The notes: a model not told the origin generated them from the letters alone. A stretch of DNA of 59,124 nucleotides from an uncultured Lachnospiraceae bacterium (GCA_910577115.1 CAJTMC010000025.1:1-59124), one strand, 5' to 3'; positions 17,646 to 26,149 are shown, counted from the stretch's first letter. Program-made: numbers and translations.

Positions 17646-17843
17646 ATGGGGGGTGTCAATATCGGTTTGACTTTAGATAAGGGTATGCGGCTTGATGCTA
17701 TTCATATAGGGTATTTGGTTTTTCAGATTATAATAGGACAACCGTATAATAGAAATATTGCTCAAATTGCTAAACTTTTAGAGCAGCTAAATTCAGAAAA
17801 TAGGAACGCTGTGGCATCTTGTGATTTTGAAGAGGAATTGTAA
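17646..17843 (+). pseudogene. Small hypothetical gene, probably a remnant
   Basis: 65 residues (GLTLDKGMRLDAIHIGYLVF, then NIAQIAKLLEQLN). A better-placed start (ATG 17620, behind GGAGACAG) is in another frame and would give MKTDIFISI before shifting, suggesting that the 5' end is frameshifted. No family recognised. It belongs to the run of eroded small genes from 15.3 to 18.5 kb. Confidence 0.35.
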
Positions 17844-17957
17844 TTGCCTGCGTTGCCAGATCTAAAACCTATGGAAGAGGGGGCGGGGCATTCATGTGTT
17901 TGGATCAGTATATAGAATAAAAGAACACATGTTTGTATAAAGGTATGAAGGGATAAA

Positions 17958-18509
17958 ATGAACGTTGAACAATCGTTTATTAAAAGTACCGAAAAAGGCA
18001 GAATTATTGAAATAATTGAAGAAAGGTTAAATGGAAGATTAAAAGATGTACGTTTGTGTTACCCGATAAATGTTCCGGATTCTTACAGTGCAATTCTTGC
18101 AAATGATGAGAAAAGAAAAATCGCGGTTTCTTCTCCCCAAAATGGGTGGGTTGCGCTCATAGAGTCAAAGGAAGTGAATGACTATGCGCTGCTGTTTCAA
18201 CTTTCAAAGGAACTTCAAACAGAAGCGCTGGCAGTCATTCAATCTGACATAACGGGTGCGTGGGGATATGTAGAGATGCTTGAAGGGAAAGTGACAGAAA
18301 GTTATTTTAGCGAAGAAGATGATGAAATAGAAGACTTGTTGGAAGCTAAGCTGAATCAAAAGAAGATTTGCCAGCCGCTTTATCTGTTTAGAGAAGTTGT
18401 AAGAGAAAGAGGAAATGGCTGGGATATCGTGTGTATGGCAAGCCAAATATCTCGCGGCAGCCGCCAAATATCTGCAAGCAGCTGTCTGACTCGTTGCCCG
18501 TGGGAATAA
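17958..18509 (+). CDS. Hypothetical cytoplasmic protein
   Basis: 183 residues, with GAAGGGA just before the ATG. The body shows a mixed alpha/beta pattern (GWVALIESKEVNDYALLFQLSK, then TGAWGYVEMLEGKVTESYF) with an acidic EEDDEIEDLLEAK helix, as in small immunity-like proteins. The last 20 residues (ISRGSRQISASSCLTRCPWE) are Ser/Arg/Cys-rich and unlike the rest, which suggests a frameshift or a replaced 3' end. I cannot name a family. It lies 52 bp upstream of the radical-SAM operon but in a separate context. Confidence 0.55.
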   Translation: MNVEQSFIKSTEKGRIIEIIEERLNGRLKDVRLCYPINVPDSYSAILANDEKRKIAVSSPQNGWVALIESKEVNDYALLFQLSKELQTEALAVIQSDITGAWGYVEMLEGKVTESYFSEEDDEIEDLLEAKLNQKKICQPLYLFREVVRERGNGWDIVCMASQISRGSRQISASSCLTRCPWE

Positions 18510-18561
18510 AATGAAAGATTTTTAACATCGTGTTTAAGGATTATCGAATGGAAGGGATGGC

Positions 18562-19422
18562 ATGATATATATTTTCACCGCGCTATATAGCGAGGCACAG
18601 ATTTTTATCAGGCATTTTAATCTGATAAAAAATCAGGAAAGTACATGGTTCCAGCAATTTTATAATGAAACAGCCGGTGTGCGGCTAGCAGTTACCGGCG
18701 TGGGGGAAATTGCTGCTGCGGCTGTAGTAGGAAGCGTATGCTCGGTATACAAACCAACGCAAAACGACCTGCTTCTCAATATCGGAATTTGTGCGCACAC
18801 CACGAAAAATGACGGGATTTTTCTTTGCAATAAAATCATGGAAAAAGCGACAGAAAGGACCTTTTATCCGGATATGCTATACCGCCATAATTTTTCAGAG
18901 GGAACAATCATAACGGGAATGCAGCCGTATGCTTCTGATAAGGATGCTGCACAAACGACGGCAAACATTTCCGTCGAAATGCTTTACGATATGGAGGCTG
19001 CGGCAGTCTGGCAGGCGGGTATCCATTTTTTTGGCCCGCATCAGATGATATTTCTGAAAATAGTGTCTGACAGAGGTTGCGTGGAAGAAGTTTCCAAGGA
19101 ACGGACAGCGCTTTTATTGGAAAAATACAAAGACGGCATATTTGATTATATCAGACAGATTTCTTCCATAACGCAAAAAATGGAATGTCGCAAAAGCTGT
19201 TTGTGTCAGGAGAATGAAAGGCTGATTGAATCATTTTGTGTCGATCTGCACTGTTCTAAAACAATGAAAGATTTTATGAAACAGTATATCCAATATCTGA
19301 CTCTGGCAGAAATGGATTATGTTTCCGTAATACAGGATATGTACGATAAAAAACTGCTTCCCTGCAAGGATAAAAGAGAAGGAAAACTACGTTTTGAAGA
19401 ATTTAAAAGAAGATTATTTTAA
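18562..19422 (+). CDS. MTA/SAH nucleosidase-like protein (nucleoside phosphorylase fold)
   Basis: 286 residues. The N-terminal 200 residues resemble MTA/SAH nucleosidase (Pfs): a TALYSEA opening, TGVGEIAAAA (45-54), and the substrate-binding and catalytic pair Glu145 in DMEAAA and Asp170 in KIVSD. The C-terminal 85 residues are an extra Cys-containing helical region not found in Pfs. Such enzymes hydrolyse 5'-thioadenosines and can also remove 5'-deoxyadenosine, the by-product of radical-SAM enzymes. It overlaps the following radical-SAM gene by 29 bp, so clearing that by-product, or acting in the same pathway, is a sensible inference. Confidence 0.75.
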   Translation: MIYIFTALYSEAQIFIRHFNLIKNQESTWFQQFYNETAGVRLAVTGVGEIAAAAVVGSVCSVYKPTQNDLLLNIGICAHTTKNDGIFLCNKIMEKATERTFYPDMLYRHNFSEGTIITGMQPYASDKDAAQTTANISVEMLYDMEAAAVWQAGIHFFGPHQMIFLKIVSDRGCVEEVSKERTALLLEKYKDGIFDYIRQISSITQKMECRKSCLCQENERLIESFCVDLHCSKTMKDFMKQYIQYLTLAEMDYVSVIQDMYDKKLLPCKDKREGKLRFEEFKRRLF

Positions 19423-20413
19423 CCCGTTTTTTTCACATATTTATATCGAAAAAGCGGTTCGGGAACATGCACGCACACAGAAAATTCTGGCAAAATTTCC
19501 GTCTGCGGAAATCATTGAGATTGATCATTACAAAGACATATTTTGCCGGAGCAGACAAAGCTTTCGCTTTCAGCATCGCACGCAGAAGCTGATTCTTGCC
19601 GCAAGACAAGGGACACTGCTCTATGAAGGGGCGCCTGTGTGTCAAAGCTTTGGCAGCCAATATTTTTATTATGCTTCCTGTGCGATGAACTGTATCTATG
19701 ACTGTGCGTATTGTTATTTAAAAGGAATGTACCCCTCTGCCCATATTGTAGTGTTTGTAAATCTGGAGGATATTTTTGCAGAAGTAGAGCGGGTATTGGA
19801 ACATCATCCGCTGTATCTGTGTGTATCTTATGATACCGATTTACTGGCAATGGAACAGATTATCGGTTATGTGCAGGAATGGTCTGATTTTGCGGCAAAA
19901 CATGACAATCTGAAGATTGAGATACGGACAAAGTGCGCCAATAAAACATATGTCCGAAATGTTAATCCGGTTTCGACGGTAATCTATGCTTTTACGTTAT
20001 CGCCGCAGGCGGTTATAGATGCATATGAACATTATACGCCCTCTTTGGCAGAACGGCTGTCCTGCGCGGCGGAGCTGATACAGGCAGGCTGTCCTGTACG
20101 GCTTTGTTTTGATCCGATGATTTATATGCCTGACTGGAAACAGCATTATGAAACAATGCTGGATCAGGTATTTCATATCATTCCGATGGAAAAGATTGTG
20201 GACGTAAGTGTCGGAACGTTTCGGATTTCACAGGATTATTTAAAGAATATGAGAAAGCAGGACTCGGAATCGGCAGTGATTTGGTTTCCGTTTCATAAGG
20301 AAGGCGGTTATTGTCATTATCCGGCTGAGCTGCTGGAGCAGATGGAGTGTTTCTTATCGGAGCGGCTGGAGGAAAAAATATCTAAGGAGAAGATTTTTCG
20401 ATGGAACGTGTAA
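19394..20413 (+). CDS. Radical-SAM protein of the spore photoproduct lyase family, catalytic Cys replaced
   Basis: 339 residues, TTG start behind AGAAGGAA. The NPFFSHIYIEK opening matches the start of B. subtilis SplB (NPFVPQLVYIEP, from memory). The 4Fe-4S site is Cys100-x3-Cys104-x2-Cys107 (CIYDCAYCYLKG). Aligning SplB FEASCTSDIVGIDHL with LCVSYDTDLLAMEQI puts Tyr146 where SplB has its hydrogen-donating Cys141. So the fold and radical chemistry are likely, but true thymine-dimer repair is doubtful. It overlaps the nucleosidase-like gene upstream (29 bp) and the SDR gene downstream (13 bp), which indicates translational coupling. Confidence 0.85.
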   Translation: MKNLKEDYFNPFFSHIYIEKAVREHARTQKILAKFPSAEIIEIDHYKDIFCRSRQSFRFQHRTQKLILAARQGTLLYEGAPVCQSFGSQYFYYASCAMNCIYDCAYCYLKGMYPSAHIVVFVNLEDIFAEVERVLEHHPLYLCVSYDTDLLAMEQIIGYVQEWSDFAAKHDNLKIEIRTKCANKTYVRNVNPVSTVIYAFTLSPQAVIDAYEHYTPSLAERLSCAAELIQAGCPVRLCFDPMIYMPDWKQHYETMLDQVFHIIPMEKIVDVSVGTFRISQDYLKNMRKQDSESAVIWFPFHKEGGYCHYPAELLEQMECFLSERLEEKISKEKIFRWNV

Positions 20414-21120
20414 TAGACAAAGCAGCGATTGTGACCGGGGCATCATCAGGCATAGGATATGCAGTCAGCGCAAGGCTTGGTGCGCTTGGATATGAGGTAT
20501 TTGGGATCGGAAGGGATTTTGGAAAGGCACAATGGAAGGCAGAGGATCACATTCATCCGATTATCTGTGATGTGCTGGATACGGATCAGTTATGTGCCTG
20601 CGTCAAGCAGATTGCATCGGAGCATCGGGTTCGAATACTGGTGAACAATGCAGGTGTCGGATATTATGGACTTCATGAGGAACTAAATCCGGATAAAATC
20701 AAGAAACTGGTGCGGACAAATCTGGAAGCGCCAATGATTCTGACGCAGCAGCTTTTGCGGCAGTTAAAAGAAAACGCAGGTTATGTGATCAACATTTCTT
20801 CCGTAACGGCAGGACAGTCCAATCCGCATGGATGCGCTTACGGTGCCACCAAAGCGGGGCTTGCCAGCTTTTCGCGCAGTCTGTTTGACGAAGCGCGAAA
20901 ATACGGTGTCAAAGTAGTGACAATTTCTCCGGACATGACACAGACAAACCTTTACCGTAATGCAAATTTCAGAGAGGGGGACGAGCCGGAGTCCTATCTT
21001 CTTCCCGAAGATGTTGCGGGAGCGGTGGAATGGATTTTGGGTCAGCGGGAAGGCGTCATTGTTACGGAGCTTGCACTAAAGCCGCAGCTTCACCGGATGA
21101 AAAGAAAGCCTTCCAAATAA
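20401..21120 (+). CDS. Short-chain dehydrogenase/reductase
   Basis: 239-residue classical SDR, NAD(P)-dependent. TGASSGIG (12-19) binds the cofactor, NNAG (82-85) stabilises the sheet, and Ser134, Tyr147 and Lys151 (YGATK) form the active site with Asn107. AAGGAG lies upstream inside the previous gene. It is the last gene of the overlapping nucleosidase/radical-SAM/SDR operon. The substrate is unknown; the context suggests it oxidises or reduces the product or substrate of the radical-SAM enzyme. Confidence 0.88.
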   Translation: MERVIDKAAIVTGASSGIGYAVSARLGALGYEVFGIGRDFGKAQWKAEDHIHPIICDVLDTDQLCACVKQIASEHRVRILVNNAGVGYYGLHEELNPDKIKKLVRTNLEAPMILTQQLLRQLKENAGYVINISSVTAGQSNPHGCAYGATKAGLASFSRSLFDEARKYGVKVVTISPDMTQTNLYRNANFREGDEPESYLLPEDVAGAVEWILGQREGVIVTELALKPQLHRMKRKPSK

Positions 21121-21198
21121 AAATCCGGTTATTGACTGCCACAGCGTAAAAGGTTGTGAATTTAAAGATAGTGCGAGGAAGATAAATTGTGGAATTTC

Positions 21199-21238
21199 GC
21201 GTAAGTCCTTCGTTTCCACAGGAACAAAGGACTTACGC
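21199..21238. repeat. Strong inverted repeat between convergent genes
   Basis: GCGTAAGTCCTT (21199-21210) and AAGGACTTACGC (21227-21238) form a perfect 12-bp stem around a 16-base loop that can pair further. There is no clear U-tract on either side, so it may terminate inefficiently or protect 3' ends of both convergent operons. Confidence 0.55.
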
Positions 21239-21273
21239 CTGTAATAAATCAGCTTGTGGCAGCAGAACCGGAA

Positions 21274-22437
21274 TCAGAACCGGACTTTTGTCTGGAACAG
21301 CGCGCCTGCCGCGATTTTTTCAGGTGAGCCTTTCAATTCATCCATATATTGCATATAGTCGCAGATATAAACATATACGGTATCAGTGTTTCGCCGGTAG
21401 GTCGAAAAGACTTCGGCGTTATCGCCCTGTGTGTCCAAAATCTGACCGTCCGCGTCGCAGATTACAATCACATAATCGTATGCGTGAACGCCTTCGGGTA
21501 CAAGAAGCTGCGCCGTAATCTCAAAATCCGTCTTTTTCACAGAGCCAATGCCAAGACCGTCGTCATTTGTTTCATTCACCTCGACGACCTGCTCGCCGTC
21601 TTCCTTTCTTGTAATATCCAGTGCAAAATTCCATGTGCCTGTGTAGTGCTTTGTCAGTGGATTTTGCAGCGTAACGACATTACCGTCAGGATCTGTGAGT
21701 GTTTCTTCCTCGTATGCGGACAGTTCCCCGTAAATATCGGAAATTTCAAGATAATAGGTAAACTGCGCGGGAAACGCGGCACCCTCCAAAGGTACCCGTA
21801 TAATGCCGGCAAACGTGCGTGCGTCCACAAATTCCCCCTCGATATAATAGGGAGTGGGAACGCCGTTTTCTACGCCGCGTTTTTCTTTCTCCATTCCGGC
21901 AATATTAAAGTAATCAATGCTTTGAAGGGAAAGTATGTCATAGTCCAATATGTAGTCCTCTGTCTTGGTTTTGATAAAATCTGCCGGAAAATCCTCCTCG
22001 TTTTCAATGCAAAGAGCGATGTACAATGCCTGTGCGGAACAGTTTATTTCCGAAACGGTAACCGTCAGTCCGTTTGAGGTTTGTGTGTAGGGATTTTCTG
22101 CTATGTTGTTGACTGAATCGGTCACAACTTCCGTAGCCGGAATCTCAACAACGGTGTCCGCAGCGCTGTCGAAATCGCCTTTGTAGCTGACCTTATCCTG
22201 AACCTGTGCGAAAATCCGCCCGATAATCGGTAGGTTTGCCGCTAAAGACGGGGTGGAAGCAAACAGGATGCCAAGACAGACTGCAAGCAGAGCGGCTGCT
22301 GCGAGTGTGCCGTATTGTATGATGCGTTTTGTTTGGCGCTGTTTTTTCTGCTGGCGAATGCCTGCCTGTATGCCGCGTTTTACGGCGTTATCCAGTTCCT
22401 TTGGAATAATAATTGCATCAAATCGATCATTTTGCAT
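21274..22437 (-). CDS. DUF4179 domain protein, probable membrane partner of the ECF sigma factor
   Basis: 387 residues. A cytoplasmic N-terminus with PKELDNAVKRGIQAGIRQQKK leads into one membrane segment (about 42-62) and a long extracellular beta-rich part (DUF4179 plus a C-terminal region). The start lies inside the sigma gene, with AAGGAGG just before it and an 11-bp overlap. This arrangement is the standard Clostridia pairing of an ECF sigma factor with a DUF4179 protein, presumed to act as its anti-sigma or sensor; the short cytoplasmic segment would bind the sigma factor. The signal is unknown. Confidence 0.82.
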   Translation of the reverse strand: MQNDRFDAIIIPKELDNAVKRGIQAGIRQQKKQRQTKRIIQYGTLAAAALLAVCLGILFASTPSLAANLPIIGRIFAQVQDKVSYKGDFDSAADTVVEIPATEVVTDSVNNIAENPYTQTSNGLTVTVSEINCSAQALYIALCIENEEDFPADFIKTKTEDYILDYDILSLQSIDYFNIAGMEKEKRGVENGVPTPYYIEGEFVDARTFAGIIRVPLEGAAFPAQFTYYLEISDIYGELSAYEEETLTDPDGNVVTLQNPLTKHYTGTWNFALDITRKEDGEQVVEVNETNDDGLGIGSVKKTDFEITAQLLVPEGVHAYDYVIVICDADGQILDTQGDNAEVFSTYRRNTDTVYVYICDYMQYMDELKGSPEKIAAGALFQTKVRF

Positions 22438-22972
22438 AGCGCAGTCCCTCCTTACGTTGTGTTGTCTGATTGCTTAACAGGTTTTTTAGCTGTTTTTTGG
22501 CACGATACAGGCAGACCTTGACGTTTCCGTCAGGAATGCCCATAATGCGGGCAATTTCCTTGATTTTCAACTCTTGAAAGTAGAAGAGGATAACGGCTGT
22601 CTTGTAGTTCTCTTTCAATGAATCAATTGCATCATAAAGGTCGATTTTTTCCTCAATCAGATAATTTTCAACCCCTTTTTCGGTGTATTCGTCAAGGGAA
22701 ACCGTTTGTGCTTTTCGTCTGTCCTGACAAATACAGTTGAGCAGAATGCGCGTAATCCATGTTTTAAAATACTTTGGCTCTTTCAGCTTTTTAATGCCGA
22801 TCAGCCCCCTTGTGACGCACTCCTGTACGGCGTCAAGGGAATCCGCCTCGTTTTTGAGATACAAAAAGGCAGTTTTGTACAGGTAGACCTGATAGTCGGC
22901 AATCAGCTCGCCGTAGGCGGATTTGCTGCCTTTTATCGCTTTTTGAACAAGCTGTGTCGTGTCTTTTTCCAT
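22427..22972 (-). CDS. ECF-type RNA polymerase sigma factor
   Basis: 181-residue sigma-70-family factor. Region 2 (about 15-90) includes YLYKTAFLYLKNEADSLDAV and FKTWITRILLNCI. Region 4 (about 115-170) includes YKTAVILFYFQELKIKEIARI and GNVKVCLYRAKKQLK, a typical ECF DNA-binding helix-turn-helix. It is translationally coupled to the DUF4179 gene. The promoter at 23055-23085 has the ECF-type AAC/CGTC signature, which points to positive autoregulation. Confidence 0.92.
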   Translation of the reverse strand: MEKDTTQLVQKAIKGSKSAYGELIADYQVYLYKTAFLYLKNEADSLDAVQECVTRGLIGIKKLKEPKYFKTWITRILLNCICQDRRKAQTVSLDEYTEKGVENYLIEEKIDLYDAIDSLKENYKTAVILFYFQELKIKEIARIMGIPDGNVKVCLYRAKKQLKNLLSNQTTQRKEGLRYAK

Positions 22973-23054
22973 AAGCGTGGTGTTCCTTTCGTATGATTAT
23001 CCGCGGGTGTTTTTCGCGGAACGTTTTCGTGCGCACGCGTTTTGTTTTACATAG

Positions 23055-23085
23055 ATTAGACGACACAAAACACAAAAAGGTTACA
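23055..23085 (-). promoter_or_regulatory. ECF-type autoregulatory promoter
   Basis: On the minus strand TGTAACC, a 16-bp T-rich spacer, then CGTCTAAT. The AAC-type -35 and CGTC -10 match promoters recognised by Firmicute ECF sigma factors. It lies about 80 bp upstream of the sigma gene start and points at it. Confidence 0.7.
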
Positions 23086-23098
23086 AAATAATTTGCTA

Positions 23099-23161
23099 TC
23101 ATTTTTCGCCAAGTTTGATATTGTAGCCGTAGTCGTACCAAAAGGATGCGGTATTTGCTTT
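23099..23161 (-). pseudogene. Fragment of a sugar O-acetyltransferase-like gene
   Basis: About 20 codons ending in a stop at 23099 read FWYDYGYNIKLGEK. The F-x-DYGYNI-x-GE pattern is the conserved segment of maltose/galactoside O-acetyltransferases (as in CDYGYNIxxGENF). Nothing else of the gene remains. It abuts the stop of the PadR gene, hinting that this regulator once sat next to such an enzyme or that a deletion joined them. Confidence 0.4.
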
Positions 23162-23685
23162 TAGAGCGACTCTTTCACCGACGCAATCCACTTCTCAAGC
23201 GCCTGCAGTAAAAGAAACTGCTGATACATAACTGCTTTTGCTGTTTCAGGAATATCCGGTCTGTTTTGTTTTTCAGCAATATTCTGCGCAAGGTGCGCAT
23301 TCAGCTCTTTGATATTGCTTTCAATATTTGTAATGCATGTCTTTTGCTCCTGCGGCGGCAGGCTGTCCAAATTCACGACGACGGCGTTAAAATCCAAATA
23401 AATATTGACGGACTTTTCCGAGATTTCCAGCATCAGCCGTTCAAATTCCTTTTCGCCTCTGTCGGTTAGGGTGTAGACTGCCTTTTCCGGCATTTTTCCC
23501 TCTTTTTCGATATGGCTTTTAATCAGTCCTTTTTCCTCCAGCTGAATGACTTTTTTGTAAATCGAAGGGGTACTGATTTTTACCCATTTTGAGATGTTGC
23601 GGTACTCGACGAGCTTTTGAATATCGTAGGCGCCTAGCGGTTCTTTCTTTAAAATTCCCAATACAATTAAATCAATTGTTGCCAT
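23161..23685 (-). CDS. PadR-family transcriptional regulator
   Basis: 174 residues. The N-terminal winged helix (IDLIVLGILKKEPLGAYDIQKL, then STPSIYKKVIQLEEKGLI and VYTLTDRGEKEF) is typical of PadR. The C-terminal helical part (90-174) would be the dimerisation domain. It is divergent from the DUF3160 lipoprotein gene, and the shared upstream region holds two palindromes (23739-23752 and 23763-23788), probable operators for autoregulation or for the divergent operon. Confidence 0.88.
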   Translation of the reverse strand: MATIDLIVLGILKKEPLGAYDIQKLVEYRNISKWVKISTPSIYKKVIQLEEKGLIKSHIEKEGKMPEKAVYTLTDRGEKEFERLMLEISEKSVNIYLDFNAVVVNLDSLPPQEQKTCITNIESNIKELNAHLAQNIAEKQNRPDIPETAKAVMYQQFLLLQALEKWIASVKESL

Positions 23686-23738
23686 TGTGTGTATATCCTT
23701 TCCTTGATGTTCTTAACTCCCCTGATATATACTCTAAA

Positions 23739-23752
23739 GTATAGTACTATAC
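23739..23752. promoter_or_regulatory. Perfect palindrome, candidate PadR operator 1
   Basis: GTATAGTACTATAC, 14 bp, about 54 bp upstream of the PadR start codon in the divergent intergenic region. Shares the half-site CTATA with the second palindrome. Confidence 0.5.
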
Positions 23753-23762
23753 CGACCACAGC

Positions 23763-23788
23763 GCAATAACTATAAATTATAGTATTGC
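23763..23788. promoter_or_regulatory. Extended inverted repeat, candidate PadR operator 2
   Basis: GCAATA and TATTGC arms flank the 15-bp core ACTATAAATTATAGT (23769-23783). It lies 22 bp upstream of the -35 of the lipoprotein promoter. Confidence 0.45.
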
Positions 23789-23809
23789 AAAATATAAAGA
23801 AACTGTACC

Positions 23810-23838
23810 TTGAAAATGCACTATTACACTGCTATACT
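23810..23838 (+). promoter_or_regulatory. Sigma-A promoter of the DUF3160/capA-like operon
   Basis: TTGAAA (23810-23815), a 17-bp spacer, then TATACT (23833-23838). Its position shows that translation must start after about 23845, which decides the start of the next gene. Confidence 0.7.
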
Positions 23839-23886
23839 AAAGTTAAACTTAGCAGTATTGTTATGAAAAAGGGGGAGTACAGGCGT

Positions 23887-26145
23887 ATGTTTATTGGAAA
23901 ACGGAAATACAGGAAAGTGACGGCGGCGATACTGGCAGCCAGTCTGCTTGGCGGTTGTGCGGCGCCCGCGCAGCCAAACGGAAACGAGGCATCTACAACG
24001 CAGGTGCAGCAGAGTGAAGGCGGTTCTGCGACGGAGGAAACACAGCAGGGAACGGATTTGTCGTCGGATACGACAGAGGTGTCTTTGAATTTATACATGG
24101 GACGGCGTCCGATGCTGGTTGGCAGTCTGCCGCAGAGCGTGTCGGAGAATGGCGCGCCGCAGGTGGCGCAGTATAGTGTGGAGCCGGATTTGAGCAATAT
24201 CATAAACTTCAATCAGTTTTACTTTAGCGAGGACGATCCGGAGCTGATACAAAAGCTGGCGCAGAACGGATTTGTGGTGGCAGGCGAATCAGGAAACGAG
24301 TTTTTTGAGGTTTATGAGATGAACCGCTATGAGCTGATTCCGAATTTCGTGACAGTGGATTCGCTGATGCACACCTATCATTTATATTTCAGTTATTTAC
24401 TCAAAAATATTGAGAAAGATTACTTGTATAGCAGTCTTGTGCAGTTAAGCGGCAAAATGCTTGACAACAGCCTTGCGCAGTACGAGGCGTTAAAGGGCAG
24501 CGAGTGGGAGAGCGCGGCAAGGCGTAATGTCGCTTTTTTCACAATCGGCAGGAAGCTGTTGGATGATAATACGGAAATCAATCCTGACGTTGCGCAGACT
24601 GTGCAGAGCGAGCTTGATAAAATCGGGCGCGCGGAGGGGATTGCAGTTTCGGAGATTCGGGGCGACGAGGAGGATTACTCACAGTATATCCCGCGCGGTT
24701 ACTATGAGGGCGACGAAACGCTTGAGCGGTATTTCAAGGCGATGATGTGGTATGGCAGAATCCATTTTCAGCAGAACGAGGAGGATCTTGACAGAAGCGC
24801 GCTTTTGATGACGAAGGCGCTTGCGGACGACGGGGAGGCGGTCAGCCTTTGGGGCGCGATTTACAGTGTATCGTCTTTCTTTGCGGGGGCAAGCGATGAT
24901 TCGGGTGTGTGCGAGTATGCGCCGCTTGTCGGTGAGGTGTATGGAGATACAATCAGTACGGCGGATTTGATTGGAACGCAGGATTTGTTTGCGCAGTTCC
25001 ATGAAAAGACGGCGGGGCTGGCTGCGCCGAAGATCAATTCCATTCCGATTTATGAGTTGGAGGACAATACCATTCCCGGTTTTCGGTTTATGGGCCAGCG
25101 GTTTACGATTGACGGGCAGATTATGCAAAACCTGATTTTCCAGCGTGTGGGCAGAAACAGTGCGGGCGAAAAGCGGATGCTTCCCGACGTGCTTGACGTG
25201 CCTGCTGCGCTTGGCAGCGACGCTGCGCTTTCGATTTTAAAGGAGCGCGGTGTGGAGGATTATGAGGGCTATACGGAAAATATGGAGAAGCTGAGGGAAG
25301 GGCTTGCGGCGGATAACGACGAACTGTGGGCGGCAAGTCTGTACGCGGGCTGGCTGCATACGCTCCGTCCGTTACTCGTGCCAAAGGGCGAGGGCTATCC
25401 GGTGTTTATGCAGAACGACGCGTGGACGAAAAAGAATCTGGAGTGTTTTGCAGGCAGCTTTGCGGAGCTCAAGCACGACACAATCCTTTACTCGAAGCAG
25501 GTGATTGCCGAGATGGGCGGCGGCTATGACGACGAGCCGGACGATCGGGGCTATGTCGAGCCGGAACCGCTTGTTTACGCGCGGTTTGGCAGTCTTGCGG
25601 ATATGACGGCGCAGGGCTTGAAAAAATACGGAATGCTTTCGGCGGCTCAGGAGGAAAATCTTTCGCGCCTGTCGCAGATGGCAGAGCAGATGGTTACCAT
25701 TTCGAATAAGGAGCTGCAAAACGAGCTGCTGACGGACGAGGAATACGAGTTTATTCGCGGCTATGGCGGCAATATCGAGCATTTTTGGTACGAGGCGGTG
25801 AAGGATCAGGGCGACGAGGAGTATATTGCGACGAAAGAGTGCCCGGCTGCGATTGTTGCGGATATTGCTACCGATCCTGAAAGCGGGCTGGCGCTTGAGG
25901 TAGGAACGGGCAATCCGTCCAACATTTTTGTGGTGATTCAAGTGGACGGCAAGATAAAACTTGCAAAGGGAAGCGTATACTCGTTCTATCAGTTTGCGTG
26001 GCCGATAGACGACCGCCTGACGGATTCCAAGTGGCGTCAGATGATGGGCATTCACGAAAATGAAGAAGGAAACTATGAGAAAGATAAGTCGATAGAAAGA
26101 CCCGACTGGACGGCTGGCTACCGATATCAGTATTCTTGGGAATAA
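23887..26145 (+). CDS. DUF3160-family secreted lipoprotein
   Basis: 752 residues from ATG 23887, chosen because GGGGGAG precedes it and the promoter lies downstream of an earlier in-frame ATG. The signal peptide ends in the lipobox LLGGC. A Gln/Thr/Ser-rich linker leads into a large domain that I assign to DUF3160 from segments such as NRYELIPNFVTVDSLMHTYH (about 150-170) and YFKAMMWYGRIHFQQNEED. The domain's function is unknown; the anchored exterior location is clear. A CapA-like gene follows after 4 bp, so the two are co-transcribed and probably act together at the surface. Confidence 0.82.
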   Translation: MFIGKRKYRKVTAAILAASLLGGCAAPAQPNGNEASTTQVQQSEGGSATEETQQGTDLSSDTTEVSLNLYMGRRPMLVGSLPQSVSENGAPQVAQYSVEPDLSNIINFNQFYFSEDDPELIQKLAQNGFVVAGESGNEFFEVYEMNRYELIPNFVTVDSLMHTYHLYFSYLLKNIEKDYLYSSLVQLSGKMLDNSLAQYEALKGSEWESAARRNVAFFTIGRKLLDDNTEINPDVAQTVQSELDKIGRAEGIAVSEIRGDEEDYSQYIPRGYYEGDETLERYFKAMMWYGRIHFQQNEEDLDRSALLMTKALADDGEAVSLWGAIYSVSSFFAGASDDSGVCEYAPLVGEVYGDTISTADLIGTQDLFAQFHEKTAGLAAPKINSIPIYELEDNTIPGFRFMGQRFTIDGQIMQNLIFQRVGRNSAGEKRMLPDVLDVPAALGSDAALSILKERGVEDYEGYTENMEKLREGLAADNDELWAASLYAGWLHTLRPLLVPKGEGYPVFMQNDAWTKKNLECFAGSFAELKHDTILYSKQVIAEMGGGYDDEPDDRGYVEPEPLVYARFGSLADMTAQGLKKYGMLSAAQEENLSRLSQMAEQMVTISNKELQNELLTDEEYEFIRGYGGNIEHFWYEAVKDQGDEEYIATKECPAAIVADIATDPESGLALEVGTGNPSNIFVVIQVDGKIKLAKGSVYSFYQFAWPIDDRLTDSKWRQMMGIHENEEGNYEKDKSIERPDWTAGYRYQYSWE

Positions 26146-26149
26146 AGCA

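Noticed and set aside
21189..22077. Plus-strand frames opposite the DUF4179 gene
   Set aside because: Antisense shadows with no start signals; the first also contains the intergenic inverted repeat.
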